From Nocardioides sp. (lineage in GTDB: Bacteria; Actinomycetota; Actinomycetes; Propionibacteriales; Nocardioidaceae), in assembly GCF_030149505.1 (NCBI RefSeq), contig NZ_JASBRN010000020.1, positions 1 to 64,000 on the forward strand: a DNA stretch of 64,000 nucleotides, read 5' to 3'. Of this stretch, positions 1 to 8,531 are shown one piece after another. The notes under the pieces were generated by a model. That model was not told the DNA's origin. It searched no databases and worked only from the letters and a program-made list of their open reading frames with translations. Positions within the stretch are counted from its first letter, which is position 1; every line of letters begins with the position of its first letter. Position numbers and translations under genes: made by a program.

Positions 1-542
1 CGGGACACGAAGAACGGCGTCAGCCCGGCGATCACCGAGTTGAACGGCGTCTGCCGGCTCATCAGATAGTTCTCGTGCGTGCCGTACGACGCGCCCTTGC
101 CGTCGACGTTGTTCTTGTACAGCTGCAGCCTGGCCGCGCCCGGGACGCTGGCGACGTAGCGGGCCGCGGCCTCCATGACGCGTTCGCCGGCCTTGTCCCA
201 GATGACCGCGTCCATCGGGTCGGTGACCTCGGGAGCGGAGTACTCCGGGTGGGCGTGGTCGACGTACAGGCGGGCGCCGTTGGTGAGGATGACGTTGGCC
301 AGGCCGAGGTCCTCGTCGGTCAGCTGGCTGGGGTCGGCGACCTCGCGAGCCATGTCGAAGCCGCGCGCGTCCCGCAGCGGCGACTCCTCCTCGAAGTCCC
401 ACCGCGCCCGGCGCACGTGCAGCTCGGCGCTCGCGTAGGCGTTGACCAGCCGGGTGCTCGCCACCATCGGGTTCGCATGCGGCTGGCCCACCACCGAGAT
501 CCCGAACTCGGTCTCGGTGCCCATGATGCGACGCACGGTCAT
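1..542 (-). CDS. dop: Depupylase/deamidase Dop, 5' part only (cut by window edge)
   Basis: The first 180 codons are visible; the gene runs off the left edge. Dop deamidates Pup-Gln and removes Pup from tagged proteins in the actinobacterial Pup-proteasome system. The start ATG (complement of 540-542) opens with GTETEFGI, the metal-binding Glu motif of the Dop/PafA carboxylate-amine ligase fold. [11 protein letters not shown] contains Asp95, matching the catalytic Asp of known Dop proteins. The segment near residues 40-65 ([18 protein letters not shown]) is the Dop loop that PafA lacks, so I call Dop rather than PafA. A TAGGGT -10 box (550-555) lies 7 nt upstream of the ATG, suggesting a leaderless mRNA separate from mpa. 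Confidence 0.95.
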   Translation of the reverse strand, partial: MTVRRIMGTETEFGISVVGQPHANPMVASTRLVNAYASAELHVRRARWDFEEESPLRDARGFDMAREVADPSQLTDEDLGLANVILTNGARLYVDHAHPEYSAPEVTDPMDAVIWDKAGERVMEAAARYVASVPGAARLQLYKNNVDGKGASYGTHENYLMSRQTPFNSVIAGLTPFFVS

Positions 543-587
543 GCAGTGAACCCTAGTGGGGACGGGTTTGCGCGCACGTCACCCTCC

Positions 588-611
588 GTCTCGACAGGCT
601 CGACGACCGCC
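588..611. repeat. REP-like intergenic sequence between mpa and dop
   Basis: GTCTCGACAGGCTCGACGAC and the next four bases resemble the dispersed GTCTCGACAGGCTCGACCACCG-type intergenic repeat I know from Nocardioides and other actinobacterial genomes. Only one copy is seen here, so the family assignment is from memory. Confidence 0.5.
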
Positions 612-640
612 TGATCAAGGCCGCAGAGCGGCCGTGATCA
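612..640 (-). terminator. Hairpin overlapping the mpa stop codon
   Basis: TGATCAAGGCCG and CGGCCGTGATCA form a 12-bp stem with one mismatch around the loop CAGAG. The distal arm contains the mpa stop codon (638-640). There is no T-run. It could be a terminator or attenuator between mpa and dop. Confidence 0.5.
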
Positions 641-2422
641 CAGGTACTGACCCGTGTTCGACACCGTGTCGATGGAGCGGCCGGGCTCGGTGCCCTGCTT
701 GCCGGTGACGAGCGTGCGGATGAACACGATCCGCTCGCCCTTCTTGCCGGAGATGCGGGCCCAGTCGTCGGGGTTGGTCGTGTTGGGCAGGTCCTCGTTC
801 TCCTTGAACTCGTCCACGCACGCCTGCAGCAGGTGGCTGACCCGCAGACCCTTCTGCTGGTGGTCCAGCCAGTCCTTGATCGCCATCTTCTTCGCGCGGT
901 CGACGATGTTCTGCAGCATCGCGCCGGAGTTGAAGTCCTTGAAGTAGAGGACCTCCTTGTCGCCGTTGGCGTAGGTGACCTCGAGGAAGCGGTTCTCGTC
1001 GGTCTCGGCGTACATCCGCTCGACGGTGGCCCGGATCATGCCCTCGACGCAGGCCTGCCGGTCGTCGCCGAACTCGGCGAGGTCCTCGGCGTGCAGCGGC
1101 AGGTCGGGGGTGAGGTACTTGCTGAAGATGTCGCGGGCGGCCTCGGCGTCGGGGCGCTCGATCTTGATCTTCACGTCCAGGCGACCGGGACGCAGGATGG
1201 CGGGGTCGATCATGTCCTCGCGGTTGGAGGCGCCGATGACCAGCACGTTCTCGAGCAGCTCCACGCCGTCGATCTCGCTCAGCAGCTGCGGGACGATGGT
1301 GTTCTCCACGTCGGAGGAGACACCGGTGCCGCGGGTGCGGAACAGCGAGTCCATCTCGTCGAAGAACACGATGACCGGCGTGCCGGCCGAGGCCTTCTCG
1401 CGGGCCCGCTGGAAGACGAGCCGGATGTGGCGCTCGGTCTCGCCGACGTACTTGTTGAGCAGCTCGGGGCCCTTGATGTTGAGGAAGTAGGCCCTGCTCT
1501 CAGGACCCAGCCCCTCCTGGCCCGTCTTGGCCGCCACCTTCTTGGCGAGGCTGTTGGCGACCGCCTTGGCGATCAGCGTCTTGCCGCAGCCCGGAGGGCC
1601 GTAGAGCAGCACGCCCTTGGGCGGCTTGAGCTGGTGCTCCTTGAAGAGCTCGGGGTAGAGGTAGGGCAGCTCGACGGCGTCCTGGATCGCCTCGATCTGG
1701 CCACCGAGGCCACCGATCGACTCGTAGGCGATGTCCGGGACCTCCTCGAGGACGAGCTCCTCGACCTCGGACTTCGGGACCTTCTCGTAGACGTAGCCCG
1801 CGCGGGAGTCGAGCAGCAGGGAGTCACCGGCGCGGATCGTCTCCTCGCGCAGCGGCTGGGCCAGCCGGACGACCTTCTCCTCGTCGGCGTTGGCGATGAC
1901 CAGGGCCCGCTCGCCGTCGGCGAGCAGCTCCTTGAACATCACGACCTCTCCGACCTGCTCGAACTCCATGGCCGCGACCACGTTGAGGGCCTCGTTGAGC
2001 ATGACCTCCTGGCCACGGCGCAGGGTGTCGAGGTCGACCTCGGGACTCACGTTGACCCGCAGCTTGCGGCCTCCGGTGAACACGTCGACCGAGTCGTCGT
2101 CGTTGCGTTGCAGGAAGGTGCCGAAGCCGGCCGGGGGCTGGGCGAGCCGGTCGACCTCCTCCTTGAGCTTGGTGATCTGGTCGCGCGCCTCGCGCAGGGT
2201 CTGGGCGAGCCGCTCGTTCTGGCTGGTGACGGCCGCCAGCGAGCGCTGGGCGTCGGCGAGCCGGAGCTCGACGGTGCGGTGGGAGCCGGGCGCGTCGCTC
2301 AGGCGGCGCCGCAGGTCGGTGACCTCGGCCTCCAGGAAGCGCACCTGGTTCATCAGCTCCTCGGCGCTGCGCCCAGCGTCCTCGGGGGAACCTTCACGTG
2401 ACCTGCCATCGGATGTCGACAT
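638..2422 (-). CDS. mpa: Proteasome-associated AAA ATPase (Mpa/ARC)
   Basis: A 594-residue hexameric unfoldase that binds Pup-tagged proteins and feeds them to the 20S proteasome. Residues 20-95 form a coiled coil (the Pup-docking region in known Mpa), about 100-230 the OB-fold domains, then the AAA module with Walker A GPPGCGKT (275-282) and Walker B VFFDEMD (352-358). The C-terminus ends in QYL, the penultimate-Tyr tail that Mpa inserts into proteasome pockets. The start has a clear ribosome site (GAGGAGG, complement of 2430-2436, 7 nt from ATG). A TAGGGT -10-like box at 2443-2448 is compatible with a short leader, unlike most neighbours. dop follows downstream. Confidence 0.97.
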   Translation of the reverse strand: MSTSDGRSREGSPEDAGRSAEELMNQVRFLEAEVTDLRRRLSDAPGSHRTVELRLADAQRSLAAVTSQNERLAQTLREARDQITKLKEEVDRLAQPPAGFGTFLQRNDDDSVDVFTGGRKLRVNVSPEVDLDTLRRGQEVMLNEALNVVAAMEFEQVGEVVMFKELLADGERALVIANADEEKVVRLAQPLREETIRAGDSLLLDSRAGYVYEKVPKSEVEELVLEEVPDIAYESIGGLGGQIEAIQDAVELPYLYPELFKEHQLKPPKGVLLYGPPGCGKTLIAKAVANSLAKKVAAKTGQEGLGPESRAYFLNIKGPELLNKYVGETERHIRLVFQRAREKASAGTPVIVFFDEMDSLFRTRGTGVSSDVENTIVPQLLSEIDGVELLENVLVIGASNREDMIDPAILRPGRLDVKIKIERPDAEAARDIFSKYLTPDLPLHAEDLAEFGDDRQACVEGMIRATVERMYAETDENRFLEVTYANGDKEVLYFKDFNSGAMLQNIVDRAKKMAIKDWLDHQQKGLRVSHLLQACVDEFKENEDLPNTTNPDDWARISGKKGERIVFIRTLVTGKQGTEPGRSIDTVSNTGQYL

Positions 2423-2569
2423 CAGAGCACCTCCTCGTTGCGACCCTACTCACTCCGACCACGCACGGTAGGGGTGAGCGGACGATGTCGGTCACGATTC
2501 GGTCACCGGCGCGTCGCTGCCGGTCGAAGGCCGGGTCAGTGGCCCGTCGGCCCTGCGGACCCCTCCGGT

Positions 2570-3538
2570 CTACTGATCGGCAGCGTCGGCCGGATCCTGC
2601 GGTGCGCCGGCCGGACGGGGGCCCGTGTAGTCGGGGCCGTAGGCGCCCGGTGCGGGTCGGCGGGTCTTGCGCGGGGGCTTCTCCCCCGGCGCCATCCGGC
2701 GCGCGGTGACGAGGAACGCGGTGTGGCCGATCATCTTGTGGTCCGGGCGCACGGCGAGCCCCTCCACGTGCCAGTCGCGCACCAGGGACTCCCAGGCGTG
2801 CGGCTCGGTGAAACCGCCGTGCACCCGCACGGTCTCGACGAAACGCGAGAGCTGCGTGGTGGTCGCGACGTAGGCGCAGACGATCCCGCCGGGCACGAGG
2901 GCGTCGGCCGCCGCGTCCAGGCACTCCCAGGGCGCGAGCATGTCGAGGATGATCCGGTCGCAGCGCTCGCCGGAGGCGGGCAGTGCCTCCGCGAGGTCGC
3001 CCAGGGTCAGGGTCCACGCCGGGTGGGTCGTGCCCTCGGGCGCGGAGAAGAACTGGTCGACGTTCTTGCGCGCGACCTCGGCGAACTCCTCGCGCCGCTC
3101 GTACGACGACACCCGGCCGTGCGGGCCGACGGCGCGCAGCAGCGAGCAGGTCAGCGCACCGGAGCCCACGCCGGCCTCGACGACCCGCGCGCCGGGGAAG
3201 ATGTCGGCCATCGCGACGATCTGGGCGGCGTCCTTGGGGTAGATCACCGCGGCGCCGCGCGGCATCGAGACCACGAACTCCGAGAGCAGCGGGCGGAAGA
3301 CGAGGTAGTCCCCGCCGCCGGAGGTGGTGACGGTGAAGCCCTCCTCGCGTCCGATCAGCTCGTCGTGGTCGAGGTGGCCGCGGTTGGAGAAGAACTTCTT
3401 GCCGGCCTCGAGCGCGAAGTTGTGCTTGCGTCCCTTGCCGTCGAGCAGCCGGACCCACTCGCCCGCGCGCAGCGGACCACGGTGGACGCCGGACCAGGCC
3501 TCCTGGGGTACGTCGGGCAGGGGCTCGTTCTCAGGCAC
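2570..3538 (-). CDS. trmI: tRNA (adenine-58-N1)-methyltransferase TrmI
   Basis: A 322-residue SAM-dependent enzyme forming m1A58 in the tRNA T-loop. The Rossmann motif VVEAGVGSGALTCSLLRAVG holds motif I, DRIILDMLAPWECL is motif IV, and the N-terminal beta domain carries HGGFTEPHAWESL-type elements further along. Length fits the tetrameric actinobacterial TrmI (Rv2118c type). The GTG start lies 6 nt below a TAGGGT box (3545-3550) without a Shine-Dalgarno, so it is probably leaderless. The gene lies upstream of mpa in the same direction with a 147-bp gap, matching the mycobacterial order. Confidence 0.93.
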   Translation of the reverse strand: MPENEPLPDVPQEAWSGVHRGPLRAGEWVRLLDGKGRKHNFALEAGKKFFSNRGHLDHDELIGREEGFTVTTSGGGDYLVFRPLLSEFVVSMPRGAAVIYPKDAAQIVAMADIFPGARVVEAGVGSGALTCSLLRAVGPHGRVSSYERREEFAEVARKNVDQFFSAPEGTTHPAWTLTLGDLAEALPASGERCDRIILDMLAPWECLDAAADALVPGGIVCAYVATTTQLSRFVETVRVHGGFTEPHAWESLVRDWHVEGLAVRPDHKMIGHTAFLVTARRMAPGEKPPRKTRRPAPGAYGPDYTGPRPAGAPQDPADAADQ

Positions 3539-3619
3539 GGCGGAACCCTAGACCGGCGGCGCCACGGGCGGCGAGTCGGCGCTCGCGCGGTGCTGGCCCA
3601 CCGGACCGGGCGGCCGGCC

Positions 3620-3682
3620 CAGCGCGTCGCGCGGAACGCTCAGCGGGTGGCGCGGAACCCTCAGCGCGTAGCGCGGAACGCG
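3620..3682. repeat. Three tandem 21-bp units covering the 3' end and stop codon of the site-2 protease gene
   Basis: Units 3620-3640, 3641-3661 and 3662-3682 share the pattern CAGCGnGTnGCGCGGAACnCT. Read on the minus strand they encode AFRATR-stop, GFRATR-stop and AFRATR-Trp, so the final seven codons of the gene, stop included, are repeated twice more downstream. Confidence 0.85.
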
Positions 3683-4797
3683 CGGTCGACGTCCTCGGTG
3701 GTGAGCACGCCGTAGACCGACCCGTCCGGCTCGACGAGGAGGTACTCCGCGGCCGGGGTGCGGGTCAGGGCCCGCACGAGGTCCTCGCCGCGGATGTCGA
3801 CCGGCAGCCGCAGCCCGTGCTCGAGGGTGCGGGCGACGCTGGAGGTCGGCACCCACGGGCGACGGTCCTCCGGGGTCGCCAGCAGTGCGGCCTCGCTGAC
3901 CAGCCCGGCCGGCGACCCGTCGTGCTGGGTGGTGACGATCCCGCCCGCCTGGGCGTCCTGGGCCCGGCGTACGGCCTCGGCGAGGGGGAGGTCGCCGGGG
4001 ACGGCGAGGGTGCGGCGGGCGAGGTCGCGCGCCACGAGCTGCGGGAGGCGACTGCGCAGCCGCGCCGAGGCCATCGCCGCGGTGGCGCCGGCCCACAGGA
4101 ACGCGGCGATGACGAGGGCGAGGAGGAAGTCGATGACGTCCGGCCGCGTGCCGAGCACCGACTCCTGGAGCAGCGGCCAGCAGAGCACGGCCACCGCCGC
4201 CAGACGTCCGCCCCACCCGGCGACGACGGTGCCGCGCACGACGCTGCCGGTGACACCCCAGACGCCGGCCTTGAGCACGCGGCCGCCGTCCAGCGGCAGG
4301 CCGGGCACGAGGTTGAGGACGCCGACGAGCAGGTTGGCGCCGGCCAGGCCCTCCACCGCCAGCTGGAGCAGCCCGTCGGGGGTGACCGGGAGGAGTGCGA
4401 GCGCGGCCAGCCCGACCGCGATCGAGGTCAGCGGACCCACGACGGCGATCACGAACTCCTCGCGCGGGCGCTTGGCCTCACCCTCGATGGAGGTCATGCC
4501 GCCCAGGAAGTGCAGCGTGATCGAGGTGACGGGGTAGCCCAGGCGCTTGGCCGCGACCGCGTGCGAGGCCTCGTGCAGCAGCACCGAGCCGTAGAGCAGC
4601 ACGGCGAAGGCCAGACCCGCGACGTAGCGCAGCGCACCCAGGCCGGGCTCGACCTGCTCGACCAGCGGAGCCATGATCACCGCGATCAGCGCGGCCACGA
4701 CGAACCACGAGCCGCTCACGAGCACGTCGCTGCCGGCGACGGTGCCGACCTTGAAGGTGCCGGGCGGGCGCGGGGCCGCGGGCGGTCTCTCGTCCAC
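3661..4797 (-). CDS. Site-2 protease (M50) with C-terminal CBS pair, Rip3-like
   Basis: A 378-residue intramembrane zinc protease. The active-site motif HEASH is at residues 75-79, and the third zinc ligand is Asp170 in NLVPGLPLDGG. Several hydrophobic segments lie at about 28-48, 58-75, 112-140 and 190-235. Residues from about 240 to the end form two CBS-like repeats, placing it with the CBS-containing S2P subfamily (Rip3 of mycobacteria) rather than the PDZ-containing RseP type. Its substrate, probably a membrane-bound regulator, is not identifiable here. The GTG start lies 6 nt below TAGCCT (4804-4809), so it is likely leaderless. The stop codon sits in a tandem repeat. Confidence 0.9.
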   Translation of the reverse strand: MDERPPAAPRPPGTFKVGTVAGSDVLVSGSWFVVAALIAVIMAPLVEQVEPGLGALRYVAGLAFAVLLYGSVLLHEASHAVAAKRLGYPVTSITLHFLGGMTSIEGEAKRPREEFVIAVVGPLTSIAVGLAALALLPVTPDGLLQLAVEGLAGANLLVGVLNLVPGLPLDGGRVLKAGVWGVTGSVVRGTVVAGWGGRLAAVAVLCWPLLQESVLGTRPDVIDFLLALVIAAFLWAGATAAMASARLRSRLPQLVARDLARRTLAVPGDLPLAEAVRRAQDAQAGGIVTTQHDGSPAGLVSEAALLATPEDRRPWVPTSSVARTLEHGLRLPVDIRGEDLVRALTRTPAAEYLLVEPDGSVYGVLTTEDVDRAFRATR

Positions 4798-4885
4798 GCG
4801 GCGAGGCTATCCGAGGCCTGGTCCCGGCCGCCGTCCCAGGTGTGGTGACCGTTGGCTGTCGGCACGGTCGCCTACCGTTCGGGGC

Positions 4886-5785
4886 ATGAGCACGGCCCCC
4901 TCGCTGGAGACCCCCGTCCCGGGCACCCTCGCCGCGGGCGCCAGCCCCGCGGAGCGGCACTCGACCCCGGTCGACGGCGTCGAGGTCGTGGGTGCGCTCT
5001 CCCCCAGCCGGGCCGGGGACTTCATGACCTGCCCCCTGCTCTACCGCTTCCGCACCATCGACAAGCTCCCCGAGCCGTTGTCGCCCGACGCCGTGCGCGG
5101 CACCGTCGTGCACAAGGTGCTGGAGGACCTCTTCGACCTGCCTGCCGTCGAGCGCACCGCCGTGCGCGCCGAGCAGATGCTGGAGCCGGCGTGGCGCCGG
5201 CTGGTGGAGGCCGAGCCCGGGCTGGGCGCGCTGCTGGAGGAGGAGTCCGGCGTCGACGCCGAGCGCTGGTGGGCCTCGTGCCGCACGGTGCTGGAGCGCT
5301 ACTTCACCCTCGAGGACCCCACCCGGCTCGAGCCGGCCGAGCGCGAGCTCTACGTCGAGTGGCTGTTGGAGAGCCGACTGCTCCTGCGCGGCTTCGTCGA
5401 CCGGGTGGACGTCGCGCCCGACGGCGCGATCCGGGTCGTGGACTACAAGACCGGGCGCGCACCCGGACCGCAGTTCGAGGCCAAGGCACTGTTCCAGATG
5501 AAGTTCTACGGGCTGGTGCTCTGGCGCACGCGGGGCGTGGTGCCGGCGATGTTGCAGCTGGTCTACCTCGGCAGTGGCGAGGTGCTGCGCTACGTCCCCG
5601 ACGAGCACGACCTGCTGGCGACCGAGCGCAAGGTGCAGGCAGTCTGGGAGGCGATCAACCGGGCGACCGTCGAGCAGGACTGGCGGCCCAGCCGGGGTCC
5701 GCTGTGCTCGTGGTGCGCCCACCAGGCGCTCTGCCCGGCGTGGGGCGGCACTCCCCCGCCGCTGCCGGAGCCCTCCGCGACCTGA
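4886..5785 (+). CDS. RecB-family exonuclease with Fe-S cluster motif
   Basis: A 299-residue single-domain PD-(D/E)XK nuclease. Core residues are His76 (GTVVH), Asp172 (RGFVDRVD), Asp186 and Lys188 (VVDYKTG), and Gln204/Tyr208 (QMKFY), the RecB/AddB nuclease signature. Cys49 with Cys274, Cys277 and Cys283 (CSWCAHQALC) reproduces the AddB-type 4Fe-4S cysteine arrangement that closes the domain. No helicase is adjacent; it resembles Rv2119. The ATG was chosen because TACCGT (4873-4878) lies 7 nt upstream and the frame upstream runs into the divergent protease gene. The role is presumably DNA repair, which is inference. Confidence 0.88.
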   Translation: MSTAPSLETPVPGTLAAGASPAERHSTPVDGVEVVGALSPSRAGDFMTCPLLYRFRTIDKLPEPLSPDAVRGTVVHKVLEDLFDLPAVERTAVRAEQMLEPAWRRLVEAEPGLGALLEEESGVDAERWWASCRTVLERYFTLEDPTRLEPAERELYVEWLLESRLLLRGFVDRVDVAPDGAIRVVDYKTGRAPGPQFEAKALFQMKFYGLVLWRTRGVVPAMLQLVYLGSGEVLRYVPDEHDLLATERKVQAVWEAINRATVEQDWRPSRGPLCSWCAHQALCPAWGGTPPPLPEPSAT

Positions 5786-5793
5786 GGCTCCGG

Positions 5794-6426
5794 TCAGAGA
5801 CCGTTGCGCTGCGCCCAGAGCGCTGCCTGCGTCCGGTCGGAGACACCGATCCGCGAGAAGGCGCTGGTCAGGTGCGCCTTGACGGTCCGCTCGCTGATCT
5901 CCAGCCGCTTGGCGATCTGCTTGTTGGCCAGCCCGTCGCGCACCAGGGTCAGCACCTCGACCTCGCGGGCGGTGAGCTGCGGGCGCCCACCGGCCGAGCG
6001 CGCACCCAGCAGGGCGCGGGCGGCCTTCGGGTGGATCGGGGACTCCCCGCGCGAGACCGCGCGGATGCCGGTCAGCACGTCGTCGGGGTCGGCGTCCTTG
6101 AGCAGGTAGCCCACCGCGCCGGCGTCCAGCGCGTCGAGGATCCGCTCGTTGTCGGAGTACGACGTCAGCACCAGCACGTCGACGCCCAGCCCGGCCGCGA
6201 CGATCTCGCGGGTCGCGCTCACGCCGTCGACGCCGGGCATCTGCAGGTCCATCAGCACCACGTCGGGCTTGAGCGCCCTCGCCTGCTCAACGGCGGTCGC
6301 TCCGTCGGCTGCCTGCCCCACGACCTCGATGTCGTCGGCGGTGGCGATCAGCTGGGCCAGACCGGCCCGGATCACCGCGTGGTCGTCGACGAGGACGACC
6401 CGGGTCGTGCCCGAGTGCTCGCTCAT
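5794..6426 (-). CDS. NarL/LuxR-family response regulator
   Basis: 210 residues. The receiver domain has the acidic pair D14/D15, phospho-acceptor Asp60 (VVLMDLQMPG) and Lys110 (GYLLKDADP). A LuxR-type helix-turn-helix covers about 143-208 (LTAREVEVLTLVRDGLANKQ). Its start overlaps the end of the sensor kinase gene by 4 bp (ATGA), so the two are translationally coupled and surely cognate. The signal and regulon are unknown. Confidence 0.95.
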   Translation of the reverse strand: MSEHSGTTRVVLVDDHAVIRAGLAQLIATADDIEVVGQAADGATAVEQARALKPDVVLMDLQMPGVDGVSATREIVAAGLGVDVLVLTSYSDNERILDALDAGAVGYLLKDADPDDVLTGIRAVSRGESPIHPKAARALLGARSAGGRPQLTAREVEVLTLVRDGLANKQIAKRLEISERTVKAHLTSAFSRIGVSDRTQAALWAQRNGL

Positions 6427-7787
6427 CGTCGTACCGCCATCCGCACCGACGTACCTTCACCCACCGCGGACGTGACGTCCAACTCACCACCGACGTCGCG
6501 CACCAGGCTGCGGAGCCCGCGCAGCCCGAACCGGTCGGGCTCGCTGGGTGCTGTGGTGTCGAAGCCGACCCCGTCGTCGACCACCTCGAGCAGCAGCTGC
6601 TCCTCGTCACCGCGGACGGTGACGGCCAGGGTGGAGGCGCCGGAGTGCCGGGTGGCGTTGCGGACCGCCTCCTGGGCGACCCGCCACACCAGGGCGACCT
6701 CGGGATCCGAGGCGTTCTCGACCCCTGAGACGCTCACCGAGGCGTGGATGCCGGCGGCGGCCGCCGGGGCGATCAGGTCCTCGAGCGCGGTCTCGAGCCC
6801 GCGGCCGTGCAGCTCGGGCGGGTGGATCTCCGCCAGCAGCGAGCGCATCTGCTTGAGGCTGTCACGCAGCGAGGCACCCACCGAGTCCAGGACCTGCGCG
6901 GTCGCCGGGGTCGTGCTCGGGTCCCGCGCAGCCCCCGACAGCGCGAAGCCCGACCCGGCGAGGTCCTGGACAACGCCGTCGTGCAGGTCGCGCGCGATCC
7001 GTCGTCGCTCGGCGTCGGAGGCGTCGATCGCCGTCTGGAGCAGGCGCTCACGCTCGCGGCTGCCGCGGCGGACCTGGGCGTTGAGCACGCCCAGCATCAG
7101 GGTGGAGACGGCAACCAGGAGCAATAGTGGCAGCAGTGTGATGGTTTGGAGAGACGACAACAGCGCTTGCTGGCGTGCCTCCACACCCTCGAGTCGCCAA
7201 TACGCAACAAAGAGAGCTGGCTCGGTCGTCGGGAGTCCACGCGTGTCTCGGATATCACGCTGATTGAGAGGGTAGGAGGCATCGACGTACGTGGAGATCT
7301 TGACCAGGCCCGCCTCGTCGCCCGGTCGGTCCTCGCTGCGGCGCGAGTCCGGGTCGGCGAAGGACGAGACGGTTCCGGCACCCGAGCGCAGCACCTCTTG
7401 CTCTGCAGTGGTCAAGGGATAGATCTCCTGACGACCGGCAACGCCTGGATCCGTGCTGTCGAAGGCCAGGAAGCCGTCCGATCGCAGGATGTCGAAGGAC
7501 TCGATCGCCTCGCCCTTGAAGGTCCGCACAGAGAAGTTCTGCGTGAATCGGTCGATTGCACTGGTCTTCCCCCGCAGAACGGCTGTCGGGATGCGGTCGT
7601 CGAAGACTGTCTGTGCGAGCACCGTCGTGTTGGACTCGGCTTGGTCGAGGATGACCTCACGTGCGGTCCGATCGGCCAAGGCGCTGGTAGATACGAAGAT
7701 GATCACCACCACCGCGACGCTGACAGCGAGAAACAATGTCAACGGGCTGCGCAGCAGGCGGCTCATCATCAGTCGACCGGGCGTCAC
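6423..7787 (-). CDS. Sensor histidine kinase (HisKA_3), cognate to the downstream regulator
   Basis: 454 residues. Two membrane segments (about 15-33 and 215-235) flank a roughly 180-residue extracellular sensor with no family I recognise. HisKA_3 follows with His269 (ARDLHDGVVQ), then an HATPase_c domain (NATRHS N-box, DDGVGFD, GLRGLRSLV). The catalytic half has the window's normal base composition, but the sensor half is clearly lower in GC (two 60-nt lines counted by hand give 55% and 60%). That suggests the sensor was replaced or acquired. An alternative ATG lies 6-7 codons in. It is the middle gene of an exported protein-kinase-regulator set, with 17 nt between it and the upstream gene. 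Confidence 0.93.
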   Translation of the reverse strand: MTPGRLMMSRLLRSPLTLFLAVSVAVVVIIFVSTSALADRTAREVILDQAESNTTVLAQTVFDDRIPTAVLRGKTSAIDRFTQNFSVRTFKGEAIESFDILRSDGFLAFDSTDPGVAGRQEIYPLTTAEQEVLRSGAGTVSSFADPDSRRSEDRPGDEAGLVKISTYVDASYPLNQRDIRDTRGLPTTEPALFVAYWRLEGVEARQQALLSSLQTITLLPLLLLVAVSTLMLGVLNAQVRRGSRERERLLQTAIDASDAERRRIARDLHDGVVQDLAGSGFALSGAARDPSTTPATAQVLDSVGASLRDSLKQMRSLLAEIHPPELHGRGLETALEDLIAPAAAAGIHASVSVSGVENASDPEVALVWRVAQEAVRNATRHSGASTLAVTVRGDEEQLLLEVVDDGVGFDTTAPSEPDRFGLRGLRSLVRDVGGELDVTSAVGEGTSVRMAVRR

Positions 7788-7804
7788 CGGATCAGTGTGA
7801 GTTA

Positions 7805-8221
7805 TCAGTAGTTCACAGCGAGAGAGCAGACCTCGCCGGTCGCGTTGTTCTGTGCGCGGAAGACGATCTCGTCGAGGCCTGAGAAGTCGGCCATCTCCTT
7901 AACGATCCGAAAGGAACGGTCTGCGTCCTTCGCCTTGACGGTCCCCTTGTAGGAAACGTCGCCGTTGTGCTTGAGCTTCCAGTCCCAGGTGTCGTCGTCC
8001 TCGCTGAAGACCGAAGCGGAAACCTGGATCACCCCGCTTCCGGCGTCCTCGGCCCTCAGTTTCACGTCACTGGTCTTTCTGCAGGGCTCCTTCGCGACCT
8101 CAAAGTCATCCTTGGCTACGGCGCTAGGTCCGACAAGGACCATTGAGGTGGCCACCAGGAGTCCGGCCAGGATGCGCGGCGCACGGCTGTGGACCACTCG
8201 GGTGGTGCTGCGGTGGTCCAT
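7805..8221 (-). CDS. Small exported protein of unknown function, upstream of the two-component genes
   Basis: 138 residues. A signal peptide is visible: the basic start MDHRSTTRVVHSRAPR, a hydrophobic core ILAGLLVATSMVLVGP, and an SAVA cleavage region. The mature part is about 100 residues, acidic/lysine-mixed, with two cysteines (EPCRK, GEVCSL) that could form a disulfide. I do not recognise the family. I chose the ATG at 8221 because AGAAGG sits about 7 nt upstream and it opens a proper signal peptide; upstream in-frame codons give a low-complexity Arg/Pro stretch. Base composition is low in GC like the adjoining sensor domain. Its position suggests a ligand, co-sensor or target of the kinase, which is inference. 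Confidence 0.75.
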   Translation of the reverse strand: MDHRSTTRVVHSRAPRILAGLLVATSMVLVGPSAVAKDDFEVAKEPCRKTSDVKLRAEDAGSGVIQVSASVFSEDDDTWDWKLKHNGDVSYKGTVKAKDADRSFRIVKEMADFSGLDEIVFRAQNNATGEVCSLAVNY

Positions 8222-8531
8222 GGTGCCCTTCTGGAGGTCCTGCTGCCGGTCGGTCGGTCGATGCCCCCAGGGTCTCACGGAAGTCGCCGCGCACCCAAGG
8301 AAACAGCCGTGCCCGGCCTCGCCATCACCTCCGGTGACCGGAGGCCGCTTGTGGTGACGAGGTCGGGCCTGGCCAGGGCGCCCGGTCCGCCGCTGTGGAC
8401 CGGGTGGTCCGCCCTGTGTGGTCCCATCCTGCGTCAAGGTAAAGGGCGAGTGCCAGTACCCGGTGGTCGTAGCACCGGTGACTACGTCCCGGGGTCCCCG
8501 GCGTAGTCATTCCCGCCGCCGCGACGGGCCG
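8222..8531. other. 310-bp gap without a convincing gene; upstream region of the exported-protein operon
   Basis: No reading frame here has a credible start and composition. It presumably holds the promoter of the 8221-to-5794 operon. The only structure I see is the palindrome at 8469-8485. Confidence 0.5.
8469..8485. promoter_or_regulatory. Imperfect palindrome, possible operator
   Basis: GTAGCACCGGTGACTAC has the perfect 8-bp palindrome CACCGGTG flanked by GTAG and CTAC arms offset by one base. It is the only such element in the gap upstream of the two-component operon, so it could be a regulator site. This is weak evidence. Confidence 0.3.

Noticed and set aside
833..2401. Long open frame antisense to mpa
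   Set aside because: Its predicted protein is Val/Asp/Leu/Gly-rich low-complexity, which is the mirror of GC-rich codons; the mpa gene is certain.
4852..7263. 803-codon open frame
   Set aside because: Spans the recB-like gene in another frame and the regulator/kinase genes on the opposite strand. No family features.
7130..8221. Mobile element insertion
   Set aside because: GC is low but there is no transposase, integrase, terminal repeat or target duplication.
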